Source: Haemophilus haemolyticus (GTDB taxonomy: Bacteria; Pseudomonadota; Gammaproteobacteria; Enterobacterales; Pasteurellaceae). From it: DNA of 64,000 nucleotides. Positions 47,729-56,606 of the stretch are shown here, one piece after another. The position numbers and the translations under genes were made by a program. The stretch is from positions 1-64,000 of the forward strand of contig NZ_QQKA01000011.1 of the NCBI RefSeq assembly GCF_003493605.1, in the 5' to 3' direction. How positions within the stretch are numbered: the first letter of the stretch is position 1; each line of letters opens with the position of its first letter. The notes beneath the pieces were generated by a model. It ran no database searches and had not been told where the DNA came from. It saw only the letters and a program-made list of their open reading frames with translations.

Positions 47729-48880
47729 TTAATTAACTTCTGTTACCTCAATATTTTGTCCAAATTGGCGTTTCATTGCCGTACGTTTAGTACGATCGAT
47801 CACATCTCCAGCTAGCTGTCCGCAAGCCGCATCAATATCATCGCCACGGGTTTTACGGATAATCACGGTAAAGCCATATTCCATTAATGTTTTTTGGAAG
47901 CGGTCAATTCGCGTATTCGAGCTTTTTGCATAAGGTGCTTCAGGGAACGGATTCCACGGAATTAAATTAATTTTACAAGGTGTATTTTTTAATACTTCTG
48001 CCAGTTGATGAGCGTGTTCTACACCATCATTCACATGATCGAGCATAACATATTCAATCGTCACTTTGCCGTGGTTTGCATTTGATACGCTTAAATAACG
48101 ATTTACCGAGTCAATCAACATTTTAATATTATATTTTTTGTTGATTGGAACGATTTCATCACGTAATTCATCGTTTGGGGCATGTAATGAAATAGCCAAA
48201 GCCACATCGATCATTTTGCTCAAATTATCTAGTGCTGGTACAACGCCAGAAGTGGATAAAGTCACACGACGTTTTGATAAACCGTAGGCAAAATCATCTA
48301 ACATAATTTCCATTGCAGGAACAACATTAGCGACATTTAACAAGGGTTCGCCCATTCCCATCATTACTACATTGGTAATGGGTCTAATGCCAGTTACACC
48401 AAAGTTACCAATAATTTTAGAGGCTCGCCATACTTGACCGATAATTTCTGAAACCGTTAAATTGCGATTAAATCCTTGTTGTGCTGTTGAACAGAATGTA
48501 CAAGCTAAGGCACAGCCAACTTGGGAAGATACACAAAGCGTCGCGCGATCTGCTTCGGGAATATACACAGTTTCAACTTGCTGCTCGCCCACTTGCATTG
48601 CCCATTTTATCGTGCCATCGGCTGAACGTTGTTCAACAGCAACTTCTGGGGCTTTAATTTCTGCAACCGCTTTAAGTTTTTCACGTAATTTTTTATTAAT
48701 GTTTGTCATATTGTCGAAGTTATCTTCGCCAAAATGATAAATCCATTTTACTAACTGATCTGCTCGGAATGGTTTTTCGCCAAGTTCTTTAAAAAATTCG
48801 CGCATTTGTTGGCGCGTTAAATCCATTAGATTAATTTTTTTAGCGGGTGCATCTGATTGCACAGACAATAATTCTGACAT
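47729..48880 (-). CDS. rlmN: Dual-specificity RNA methyltransferase RlmN
   Basis: Radical-SAM enzyme forming m2A at 23S rRNA A2503 and tRNA A37. 383 residues from the ATG at 48880 ([20 protein letters not shown]), which has GAGG upstream; the 26-codon upstream extension is unlike the family. The radical-SAM CxxxCxxC is CALACTFC. It also has GEPLLN for SAM binding and the catalytic Cys region [10 protein letters not shown]. Confidence 0.95.
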   Translation of the reverse strand: MSELLSVQSDAPAKKINLMDLTRQQMREFFKELGEKPFRADQLVKWIYHFGEDNFDNMTNINKKLREKLKAVAEIKAPEVAVEQRSADGTIKWAMQVGEQQVETVYIPEADRATLCVSSQVGCALACTFCSTAQQGFNRNLTVSEIIGQVWRASKIIGNFGVTGIRPITNVVMMGMGEPLLNVANVVPAMEIMLDDFAYGLSKRRVTLSTSGVVPALDNLSKMIDVALAISLHAPNDELRDEIVPINKKYNIKMLIDSVNRYLSVSNANHGKVTIEYVMLDHVNDGVEHAHQLAEVLKNTPCKINLIPWNPFPEAPYAKSSNTRIDRFQKTLMEYGFTVIIRKTRGDDIDAACGQLAGDVIDRTKRTAMKRQFGQNIEVTEVN

Positions 48881-49030
48881 TTTAGCCTCGTTATTACACA
48901 TTGTGGCGATAGCGTTGTGCAGGTGTTTTATCAAAAACTCACAACGAAAAATTCGCAATTAAAAAATGAACGGCGATTGTACAGATTTGTCATTGCATAA
49001 TCTAGCGGAATTGAAAAACGATGGAAAATA

Positions 49031-49094
49031 TTACCGCACTTTTTTGCGATCTAGATCGCAAATATTTCCAATTACAGCGTAAAAAGTGCGGTAA
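49031..49094. repeat. Inverted pair of uptake signals enclosing the competence element
   Basis: TTACCGCACTTTTT (from 49032) and AAAAAGTGCGGTAA (49081-49094) are exact complements about 35 bases apart. The competence element lies between the arms and shares the T-rich end of the left arm. Confidence 0.8.
49042..49063. promoter_or_regulatory. Competence regulatory element (CRP-S site)
   Basis: The core TTTGCGATCTAGATCGCAAA (49043-49062) is a perfect 20-base palindrome with the TGCGA-N6-TCGCA halves of H. influenzae Sxy-dependent CRP sites, distinct from the ordinary TGTGA-N6-TCACA. It lies 162 bases before rlmN and 64 before pbpG. On the rlmN side a GATTAT at 49002-48997 would put the site near -62. 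The palindrome itself is symmetric, so one or both flanking units may be controlled. Confidence 0.88.
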
Positions 49095-49126
49095 AATGTG
49101 AGCTTATTTTTTTAAGGTGTCCAATA

Positions 49127-50005
49127 ATGTTTAAAAAAGCTTTATTTATTTTATCTTTGTGTCCTTCTTTTTCGCTGGCACAGTCTTATGTTGTGTATGA
49201 TTTTACCCATAATCGAGTATTGGAAAGCTATGCGCCTGATAGTATTCAGCCTATTGCCTCTGTAACAAAATTAATGACGGCTAATGTATTTTTAGAGAAT
49301 AATAAAAATCCTAATTGTCGAATCGCAATCACAAAAGAGGATACGGATCGAATTAAAGGTACAGGAACAAAATTACCTAAAAATATTCCTATCTCTTGTA
49401 ACGAATTATTGAAAGCAATGCTTGTCCATTCTGATAACTATGCTGCCCACGCGCTTTCTCGTGCAGCGGGAATAAGTCGTCGCCAATTTATTAATAAAAT
49501 GAACGAAAAAGCCCATCAACTTGGTATGTATTCTACTCGTTTTCACGATAGTTCAGGGTTATCTAGCTACAATATTTCCAGCCCGATGGATTTGGTTAAA
49601 CTCGCTAAATATTCATTAAATAAATCGGACATTAAACTTTTATCTAATCTTAGTGCAACTTATATTCAAGCTGGGAAACATAAACTTTACATTAAAAATA
49701 CTAATAAGTTAGTGCGTGATGAAATTTTTGATGCGGCAGTGAATAAAACGGGCTACATTCGAGAATCTGGTTATAATCTCGTTTTCATTAATAAACACCT
49801 ATGCAAAAATGTAACTATTGGCGTAATTAGTTTAAATAACACTTCCTCTGCGTATCGTTCTAGTTTTACTAAAAGCAAATTAGAAAAATTCGGCTGCACA
49901 GCATTAAATGGAAGAACAATTCGTGATGTAGCTGGAGAAGCTCAATATGAAGATGGCTATGATGAAGTGGGATTTAATACGCTAATTCAGAAATTATCAA
50001 GATAA
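49127..50005 (+). CDS. pbpG: D-alanyl-D-alanine endopeptidase (penicillin-binding protein 7)
   Basis: 292 residues with a signal peptide (MFKKALFILSLCPSFSLA) and a periplasmic S11 peptidase domain: SVTK (ASVTKLM near residue 44), SDN (VHSDNYAAHAL) and KTG (VNKTGYIRESGYN). It cuts D-Ala-meso-DAP cross-links in peptidoglycan. The upstream competence element suggests that wall remodelling may accompany DNA uptake. Its C terminus EAQYEDGYDEVGFNTLIQKL resembles the E. coli PbpG tail. Confidence 0.92.
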   Translation: MFKKALFILSLCPSFSLAQSYVVYDFTHNRVLESYAPDSIQPIASVTKLMTANVFLENNKNPNCRIAITKEDTDRIKGTGTKLPKNIPISCNELLKAMLVHSDNYAAHALSRAAGISRRQFINKMNEKAHQLGMYSTRFHDSSGLSSYNISSPMDLVKLAKYSLNKSDIKLLSNLSATYIQAGKHKLYIKNTNKLVRDEIFDAAVNKTGYIRESGYNLVFINKHLCKNVTIGVISLNNTSSAYRSSFTKSKLEKFGCTALNGRTIRDVAGEAQYEDGYDEVGFNTLIQKLSR

Positions 50006-50018
50006 TGTTCATAAACAC

Positions 50019-50058
50019 AAAAAACGCGAGATAAGAGTTGTTTTATCTCGCGTTTTTT
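50019..50058. terminator. Bidirectional terminator between pbpG and the lipoprotein gene
   Basis: AAAAAACGCGAGATAA (50019-50034) and TTATCTCGCGTTTTTT (50043-50058) form a perfect 16-base stem with an 8-base loop; T-runs on both strands. Confidence 0.95.
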
Positions 50059-50096
50059 AGTTGATTTAAATAGAAATTAGAAGAATAAATCTTACG

Positions 50097-50561
50097 CTAT
50101 TTCTCAGCTTGAGCTTGTTGATTCGCCTTATTAGCCGCATCTTCCGCTTCTTTGGAAAGTTGGATTGAAAGTGCAGAAGCAGCTTTGGATTCTTCCGACA
50201 ATTTTAAAGCTAATTCTGCAGCTGCATTAGATTCGTCCATTTTTTGTTTAGACAATTTTTCAGCCTCTTCGCCACCTTGACTTAGCGCAATTTCAGCCTC
50301 TTGTTGTTTTTGCATTGCTACTTTCACGGCTTCATTAGCTTGAACTGATTTGTCTTGAGCGACTTTCGCTGTATCAATCGCTTGCTGGGATTTGTCTAAG
50401 GCAATTTGTTTATAATTGATCAATACGGGCTTTTGAGCAGGTTGTTCTGCAGCCATTTTCGCTTGGTCAGTTGTTTTAGTTTGCTCCGTCATTTTAGGTT
50501 TATCATCACAAGCAGCCAAGACTATTGCTGAACTTAATACTAACCAAAATGCTTTTTTCAT
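50097..50561 (-). CDS. Small alanine-rich lipoprotein, unknown function
   Basis: 154 residues. Lipoprotein signal MKKAFWLVLSSAIVLAAC (Cys18), then a Lys/Thr/Gln-rich segment. From about residue 50 on there is one long Ala/Lys/Glu/Gln helix with heptad-like spacing, suggesting an Lpp- or coiled-coil-type spacer in the envelope. No catalytic motif is visible. The gene stands alone, sharing a terminator with pbpG. I do not recognise a characterised homologue. Confidence 0.75.
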   Translation of the reverse strand: MKKAFWLVLSSAIVLAACDDKPKMTEQTKTTDQAKMAAEQPAQKPVLINYKQIALDKSQQAIDTAKVAQDKSVQANEAVKVAMQKQQEAEIALSQGGEEAEKLSKQKMDESNAAAELALKLSEESKAASALSIQLSKEAEDAANKANQQAQAEK

Positions 50562-50866
50562 ATCTTATCCTCAAATGGTAAATCTATAATAATTTCAATA
50601 TTCTAGACTTAATTTGATAAAAAGTCATTCTAATGACAGAAAATACCTTTATTGCTTGTATGATTAAGAAAATTCTTTGTTTTATGCTTTTTTCATAAAA
50701 GCAATACATTTTGTACGAAATAATTATAAATAAACCTATTATTTTGATAATCATTTCCATTCCAAAACAACATAAAAAGTAGTACTATTATTTCCGATGA
50801 ATAATTGTTGTGCTGTTGAACGATTATTCAGGCATTCAATCTATCTTTTTTAAATAAGGACATCTT
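50562..50866. other. Divergent promoter region of the lipoprotein and Mn/Fe importer genes
   Basis: About 300 AT-rich bases with no coding frame. A Fur-type site lies at 50740-50758. TACTAT near 50781 may be the -10 of the importer operon. Confidence 0.55.
50740..50758. promoter_or_regulatory. Candidate Fur box
   Basis: TATTTTGATAATCATTTCC matches about 14 of 19 positions of the Fur consensus, with the central GATAATCATT exact. Iron repression of the following metal importer fits. Confidence 0.7.
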
Positions 50867-51748
50867 ATGCGAAATTCATTCAAAATTATGACCGCACTTG
50901 CACTTGGTTTATTTGCAATGCAAGCTAACGCAAAATTTAAAGTCGTAACCACTTTTACTGTGATTCAAGATATTGCGCAAAATGTGGCAGGCAATGCAGC
51001 AACAGTGGAATCTATTACCAAACCCGGTGCTGAAATTCACGAATATGAACCAACACCAAAAGACATTGTAAAAGCACAATCTGCCGATTTAATTTTATGG
51101 AATGGCTTAAATTTAGAACGTTGGTTTGAGCGTTTCTTCCAAAATGTTAAAGATAAACCTGCTGTGGTAGTAACAGAAGGTATTCAACCATTATCTATTT
51201 ATGAAGGCCCGTATAAAGATGCGCCTAATCCACACGCTTGGATGTCGCCATCTAATGCTTTAATTTATATTGAAAATATTAAGAATGCGTTAGTGAAATA
51301 CGATCCACAAAATGCAGCTGTGTATGAAAAAAATGCCGCTGACTATGCTCAAAAAATTAAACAACTTGATGAACCGCTTCGTGCAAAATTAGCACAAATT
51401 CCAGAAGCGCAACGCTGGCTTGTAACAAGTGAAGGTGCTTTCAGTTATTTGGCGAAAGATTACAACTTAAAAGAAGGTTATTTATGGCCAATCAATGCAG
51501 AACAACAAGGCACACCACAACAAGTGCGTAAAGTGATTGATTTAGTTCGTAAAAACAATATTCCTGTTGTGTTTAGTGAAAGTACAATTTCAGCGAAACC
51601 TGCACAACAAGTAGCTAAAGAAAGTGGTGCAAAATACGGTGGCGTATTGTACGTTGATTCACTTTCTGCGAAAAACGGCCCTGTGCCAACTTATATTGAT
51701 TTGCTTAACGTCACTGTATCAACCATTGTTAAAGGATTCGGAAAATAA
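50867..51748 (+). CDS. yfeA: Mn/Fe ABC transporter periplasmic binding protein (YfeA/SitA type)
   Basis: 293-residue cluster 9 metal-binding protein with signal peptide [22 protein letters not shown]. Metal ligands are recognisable: His in [12 protein letters not shown], His in NPHAWMSP, Glu in SEGAFSYL and Asp in [11 protein letters not shown]. This arrangement (short loop, no His-rich stretch) fits Mn/Fe rather than Zn binding. First gene of a four-gene operon behind a Fur-type site. Metal preference is inferred. Confidence 0.87.
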
Positions 51749-52668
51749 TGGACTCTTTCTCGACATCAATTTGGGTTAATGATGTAACTGTGCGTTACAA
51801 CAATGGTCATACTGCTATTCACAATATGACGTTCTCACTCAATAGTGGAACTATTTGTGCGTTAGTTGGCGTGAATGGAAGTGGCAAGTCCACATTATTT
51901 AAAAGCATAATGGGGCTTGTAAAGCCACAACAAGGCGAAATTAAACTTTGTGATTTGCCAATTTCCCAAGCACTGAAACGTAATTTGGTTGCTTATGTTC
52001 CACAATCAGAAGAAGTCGACTGGCAATTTCCAGTGTCAGTGTATGATGTCGTGATGATGGGGCGTTATGGGTATATGAATTTTCTTCGTATCCCCAAAGC
52101 GATTGATAAACAAAAAGTTCAAGAGGCGATGCAGCGAGTAAATATTGAGCATCTTGCGCATCGTCAAATTGGCGAGTTATCTGGCGGGCAGAAAAAACGC
52201 GTGTTTTTGGCCCGCGCTTTAGCACAACAAAGTCCCATTATTTTATTGGATGAACCTTTCACTGGCGTTGATGTGAAAACTGAAAATGCCATTGTTGATC
52301 TTCTTCAACAGCTTCGAGAAGAAGGTCATCTGATTCTTGTTTCAACCCATAACTTAGGTTCTGTTCCTGATTTTTGTGATCAAGTGGTCATGATTAATCG
52401 CACAGTCATCGCCGCAGGAAAAACAGAAGACACCTTTAACCAACATAATTTGGAAATTGTATTTGGTGGGGTGTTGCGTCATATTAAATTATTGGGCGAA
52501 AATTTACATAATGATGAAGATAAACGTTCTGTTACCGTCTTAACAGATGATGAAAAAGCCGTTGTATTCTATGGCGAAACTAAGCAAGATCCACCTGCGC
52601 CAACAACACAAAATTGTCATTTTGAAGATTGCCCTTATAAAAGTGCAGTTAAAAATAAGAGGGATTAG
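51748..52668 (+). CDS. yfeB: Mn/Fe ABC transporter ATP-binding protein (YfeB/SitB type)
   Basis: 306 residues. Walker [11 protein letters not shown] near residue 42, signature LSGGQKKR, Walker B IILLDEPF and switch HNLG. It ends in an extension of about 50 residues after the ATPase core with a Cys-His cluster (NCHFEDCPY) that could sense or buffer metal. The ATG overlaps the yfeA stop by one base. Confidence 0.88.
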
Positions 52669-52671
52669 GTA

Positions 52672-53520
52672 ATGTTAGATTTATTGCTTGAACCTTTTTC
52701 CTATGATTATATGCTCAAGGCGATGATTTTGAGTACCGCAGTGGGTGCTATTTGTGCTTTTTTGTCTTCATATTTAATGCTTAAAGGCTGGTCTCTAATT
52801 GGCGACGCGCTTTCCCATTCTGTCGTGCCCGGTGTTGCAATTGCCTATGCTTTTGCGTTGCCTTACGCACTTGGTGCATTTTTTGCCGGAATTTTAGCCG
52901 CACTTTCCATTCTTTGGATTAAATCCATTTCAAAATTGAAAGAAGATGCTGTGATAGGTTTTATTTTCAGTACTTTTTTTGCATTAGGTCTGTTAATTAT
53001 TTCTTTAAATCCAACGGCAGTAAATGTGCAAAATATTATTTTAGGTAATATTTTAGGCATTGCCGATGAAGATATTTATCAAGTGGCAATTATCATCGGT
53101 GTTTGTTTAGTATTGCTTTTATTATTTTGGAAGGATTTACTGCTGATTTTTTTTGATGAAACACAAGCGATTACAGTCGGTCTTTCTCCATTATTTTATA
53201 AAATTTTATTTTTCACATTATTGAGTGCTTGTGTGGTTGCTGCCTTGCAAACTGTAGGCGCGATTTTAGTGATTGCGATGGTCGTTACCCCAGGTGCGAC
53301 AGCATATTTACTCACAGATAAATTCAAAACCTTGTCAATCATCGCTATTATTTTAGGGGCGGTGACAAGTTTTGTTGGTGTTTATATTAGCTATTATTTA
53401 GATGGTGCCACAGGCGGTGTGATTGTGACCTTGCAAACATTATTATTCTTGGCAGCTTTCTTATTTTCACCAAAATATGGTTTGCTCACGCGTAATAAAA
53501 AGGTGGTGGAAAATGTTTGA
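52672..53520 (+). CDS. yfeC: Mn/Fe ABC transporter permease (YfeC/SitC type)
   Basis: 282 residues, about eight hydrophobic segments. The cluster 9 landmarks are GWSLIGDALSHSVVPGVAIAY near residue 39 and AILVIAMVVTPGATAYLLT near residue 200. Homologous to ZnuB at 4126-4911 and to the next gene. Its 3' end overlaps yfeD by 8 bases. Confidence 0.88.
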   Translation: MLDLLLEPFSYDYMLKAMILSTAVGAICAFLSSYLMLKGWSLIGDALSHSVVPGVAIAYAFALPYALGAFFAGILAALSILWIKSISKLKEDAVIGFIFSTFFALGLLIISLNPTAVNVQNIILGNILGIADEDIYQVAIIIGVCLVLLLLFWKDLLLIFFDETQAITVGLSPLFYKILFFTLLSACVVAALQTVGAILVIAMVVTPGATAYLLTDKFKTLSIIAIILGAVTSFVGVYISYYLDGATGGVIVTLQTLLFLAAFLFSPKYGLLTRNKKVVENV

Positions 53521-54328
53521 TTGGATTTTAGAACCGCTACAATTTGAGTTTATGCAAAATGCCTTATTGACCGCATTGATTGTTTCGATTATCTGTGCAT
53601 TACTTTCTTGCTATTTAGTCTTGAAAGGTTGGTCATTAATGGGCGATGCGATTTCCCATGCCGTCTTGCCTGGTATTGTACTTGCTTATTTGGCTGGAAT
53701 TCCTTTAGCGATTGGTGCATTTTTTTCAGGCATTTTTTGCTCGCTTGGTGTGGGATATTTAAAAGAAAATAGTCGTATAAAAGAAGATACCGCAATGGGT
53801 ATTGTATTTTCTGGAATGTTTGCCATTGGTCTTGTTATGTTCACCAAAATTCAAACAGAACAGCATTTAACGCATATTTTGTTTGGTAATGTGTTGGGCG
53901 TAAGTCATCAAGAGCTCATTCAAAGTGCGGTCATTTCTGCGATAATTTTTTGTATGATTGTCTTTAAACGTAAAGACTTTTTGCTTTATTGTTTTGATCC
54001 AAGCCATGCTCGTGTTGCAGGGCTTTCTCCTAAAATTTTACATTATGGATTGTTAATGTTGCTTGCTTTAACCATTGTAAGCACGATGCAAGTGGTAGGC
54101 GTTATTTTAGTGGTGGCAATGTTAATTGCGCCAGGAATTACCGCACTTACGCTCACAAAATCTTTTGATAAAATGTTATGGATTGCTATTGTCAGTTCCA
54201 TTACATCAAGCCTAATTGGCGTAATATTGAGCTATCATTTTGATGCCTCAACAGGTGCTTGTATCATTCTTCTGCAAGCCGCATTTTTTGTTATAGCATT
54301 AGCTTATAGCAAAATTAGAACAAGATAA
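53513..54328 (+). CDS. yfeD: Mn/Fe ABC transporter permease (YfeD/SitD type)
   Basis: 271 residues from the ATG at 53513 (MFDWILEPLQFEFMQNALLT), preceded by AGGTGG; the open frame before it belongs to yfeC in another phase. GWSLMGDAISHAVLPGIVLAYL and VILVVAMLIAPGITALTLT repeat the motifs of YfeC, so the channel is a heterodimer of two paralogous permeases. Last gene of yfeABCD. Confidence 0.88.
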   Translation: MFDWILEPLQFEFMQNALLTALIVSIICALLSCYLVLKGWSLMGDAISHAVLPGIVLAYLAGIPLAIGAFFSGIFCSLGVGYLKENSRIKEDTAMGIVFSGMFAIGLVMFTKIQTEQHLTHILFGNVLGVSHQELIQSAVISAIIFCMIVFKRKDFLLYCFDPSHARVAGLSPKILHYGLLMLLALTIVSTMQVVGVILVVAMLIAPGITALTLTKSFDKMLWIAIVSSITSSLIGVILSYHFDASTGACIILLQAAFFVIALAYSKIRTR

Positions 54329-54345
54329 TATCCCTCCTTTCAAAA

Positions 54346-54378
54346 AAAAACGGTGCAAGAATAGTTTGTACCGTTTTT
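54346..54378 (+). terminator. Terminator of yfeABCD
   Basis: AAAAACGGTGCAA (54346-54358) pairs with TTGTACCGTTTTT (54366-54378, one G-T pair), ending in five T. Confidence 0.85.
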
Positions 54379-54651
54379 ATTTAGTGAAATATTTCTTTAG
54401 CTTCCACAAAGTAATTGTTTTACATAAGTATTCTTTATCTGATTTGATATTTATTTCTCTCATAATTCTAAAAATCTTCTTTAGAAAAATGTTGTAGTTC
54501 TCTTATTGAATAGATATATATTTAAGGCCGATAGGAATTACAAAGTATGAGACGTTATTTTATAGTTATTCATTTCAATTTTTCTCTACGTTAAACCTTA
54601 ATGTTTTAAAAAGACTTTAGATTGTTTTATTTAATTTTAGAACACAACAAA

Positions 54652-54675
54652 AAGGCGAACCTTTCGATTCGCCTT
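54652..54675 (-). terminator. Terminator of the porin gene
   Basis: AAGGCGAA (54652-54659) and TTCGCCTT (54668-54675) with an 8-base loop; on the minus strand followed by TTTGTTG. Confidence 0.8.
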
Positions 54676-54695
54676 CATAGTTTCTAATTACTTAA

Positions 54696-55817
54696 TTAGA
54701 AGAATACACGCATACCTACACCGATAGCTTTGTCTTTAACTTTAGAGTTTGCAACATAAGAACCATTAGCTGCATAGTCTTTAGTAACTTGATATTTACC
54801 TTCAACATAGGTTACAACTTGTTTGTGAAGTTTATAATCAGCACCTAACAAGAAACCGTGTTGTTTAGTTTTTCCATTATCAACGTCTTTAGCTTGTTCA
54901 TACTTGTAGTTACCATATACACTACTTAAATCGGTAACTTGATATTGGAAACCTGGAGATACGAAGTAACGAGTTTCTTTTTTATTGGTATCTGTAAATT
55001 TAGTTTTTGCGTAACCGCTATCTAAAGAAAGTGTTAGCCCATCAAATTCATACCCAAAAGTTGCAAGAACACCATCTGTATGTTTTGTTGTTTTAGGTTC
55101 TGCGGTAGGGTATTGTTGGATGCCAGGAATCGCAATAGGGTTAGTGATTAGAATACCTGTTGCATAATTTGTACGACCAAAGCCTACTTTAGCGATCACA
55201 CCATCTTTTTCGTAGCTAGCACCAAATTGGAAAGCATTTTGAAGTGCACCAATTTTTACTTCATTGTTTGAATTACGTTCATTTGCGAATAAGTAATCTG
55301 CACTGATAACTAGACCTTCAATGCCTTTATAAGCGTAGCGAATTACAGAATCACCTTCAGTTGGAATATATACATCTTTATCAATAATGCCATATGCGTA
55401 ATCGTTAGCTGTGCTTAAAGAGTCTGCGGTGGTTAATTGGCGACCAAATGTTAATTCACCACGTTCTTTGTGACCTAAACCAACAAACGCACGTCTAGTT
55501 CCTAAAGCACCAAAACCATCTCCTTTAGCACCAGAGCCTTGTTTTCCATCAAATCGAACTTGTAACTGACCTAATGCGTAATAGCCGCTATCTAAATTAT
55601 GTTTTACTTTAACTTCTAAACGAGAACCAGCATTTCTTAATCCAGAATGAGTACGTTTAGTATCTGCTTTATTGCCACCCTTGTTAGTTTTTTCTAACTG
55701 AACACGAATAGAACCACCAATTTCAACTTTAGTTCCTTCGTTGTCGTAAACTACAGCTGCGTTCGCTGATGAAGCTGCGAATGCACCGATGATTAATGCT
55801 GCAAGTGTTTTTTTCAT
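54696..55817 (-). CDS. ompP2: Major porin, OmpP2 type, divergent variant
   Basis: 373 residues. Signal peptide MKKTLAALIIGAFAASSANA, then AVVYDNEGTKVEIGGS as in P2, a 16-strand trimeric porin that is the main diffusion pore and a target of antibody selection. The last residue is Phe (GVGMRVFF), the beta-barrel assembly signal. Strand regions such as SLDSGYAKTKFTD, ETRYFVSPGFQYQV and KLHKQVVTYVEGKYQVT are close to P2, whereas several loop regions differ greatly from the P2 of strain Rd as I remember it. Loop diversity is known for P2; species difference is the alternative. Confidence 0.88.
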   Translation of the reverse strand: MKKTLAALIIGAFAASSANAAVVYDNEGTKVEIGGSIRVQLEKTNKGGNKADTKRTHSGLRNAGSRLEVKVKHNLDSGYYALGQLQVRFDGKQGSGAKGDGFGALGTRRAFVGLGHKERGELTFGRQLTTADSLSTANDYAYGIIDKDVYIPTEGDSVIRYAYKGIEGLVISADYLFANERNSNNEVKIGALQNAFQFGASYEKDGVIAKVGFGRTNYATGILITNPIAIPGIQQYPTAEPKTTKHTDGVLATFGYEFDGLTLSLDSGYAKTKFTDTNKKETRYFVSPGFQYQVTDLSSVYGNYKYEQAKDVDNGKTKQHGFLLGADYKLHKQVVTYVEGKYQVTKDYAANGSYVANSKVKDKAIGVGMRVFF

Positions 55818-55902
55818 AATTTGTATTCCTTATGGTTGTTTACTATCTATGATTGAACTCTTTTCATATAAGATTGTCCAACCGCCTAAATAGACGAGAT
55901 GA

Positions 55903-55931
55903 ATCATTGCAAATTCGCTTTTTGATGTCAA
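55903..55931 (-). promoter_or_regulatory. Porin promoter
   Basis: On the minus strand TTGACA (55931-55926), 17 bases, AATGAT (55908-55903). A perfect -35 suits a highly expressed porin. The leader is about 80 bases. Confidence 0.65.
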
Positions 55932-55958
55932 CTCTCCAAAATTTTAATTTTCTTGAAA

Positions 55959-55974
55959 TCTGATCGAGATCACA
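55959..55974. promoter_or_regulatory. CRP site upstream of the porin promoter
   Basis: TCTGATCGAGATCACA, inside AAATCTGATCGAGATCACATTT positions 55956-55977, differs at few positions from the best CRP sites. Its centre lies about 70 bases before the predicted porin start, the class I position near -71. Confidence 0.65.
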
Positions 55975-56075
55975 TTTTTTGTATATTTTTGTCTGTTTTT
56001 TGTTCTTTTTTTGAGGTTTAAGTATCGTCTATAAATATTTTTAGATATTGGGGAATAGGATGGTATATCTGTTTT

Positions 56076-56546
56076 CTATATTATTCTTCCATAATAGCCA
56101 ATATCTTCCTGTGTTGGATTTTCTGCCCCTTTTTTAGCTAATTCATCGCACATTTCATTTTCTCTGTGTCCAGCATGCCCTTTCACCCATTGCCAATTAA
56201 TTTTATGACGTTGGATGGATTCATCTAAGGCTATCCATAAATCTTGGTTTTTTACAGGCTTTCCAGAACTTACTTTCCAATTATTTTTTTTCCAGTTAAA
56301 GATCCATTTTGTGATGCCATTTTTCATATATTGGCTATCACTATAAAGCGTGATTAAACAAGGTTCTTTTAATGTATTTAATGCTTCAATGACAGCACGT
56401 AATTCCATTCGATTATTGGTGGTTTTAAAATAGCCTTTGGAGAGCATTTTTTCATGCTGTTTATAGCGTAATACGGCGCCAATTCCCCCTGCTCCAGGAT
56501 TACCTAAGCAAGAGCCATCAGTAAAAATTTCAATCTGTTTTTGCAT
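56076..56546 (-). CDS. rnhA: Ribonuclease HI
   Basis: 156 residues from the ATG at 56546 ([20 protein letters not shown]); the longer frame would overlap dnaQ. Removes RNA from RNA-DNA hybrids. Catalytic acids are Asp in FTDGSCLGN, Glu in [12 protein letters not shown], Asp in LYSDSQYM and the later Asp in [12 protein letters not shown]. It is divergent from dnaQ with 60 bases between starts, the same arrangement as in E. coli. Confidence 0.96.
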   Translation of the reverse strand: MQKQIEIFTDGSCLGNPGAGGIGAVLRYKQHEKMLSKGYFKTTNNRMELRAVIEALNTLKEPCLITLYSDSQYMKNGITKWIFNWKKNNWKVSSGKPVKNQDLWIALDESIQRHKINWQWVKGHAGHRENEMCDELAKKGAENPTQEDIGYYGRII

Positions 56547-56606
56547 AACAAAAAGGTTGTTGTGTAGAATGGCAAGTATTTTAATGGAAAGAGATAGGTT
56601 GAACAA

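Larger units (their letters stand above)
54329..54695. other. AT-rich intergenic region between yfeD and the porin
   Basis: Two terminators, one for each flanking gene, bracket about 270 very AT-rich bases (54379-54651). I see no coding frame I would defend. Confidence 0.6.

Noticed and set aside
54547-54594. 15-codon plus-strand ORF (MRRYFIVIHFNFSLR) upstream of the porin terminator
   Set aside because: AGGA is too far upstream, there is no promoter or antisense structure, and it lies in a very AT-rich gap where such frames are expected by chance.
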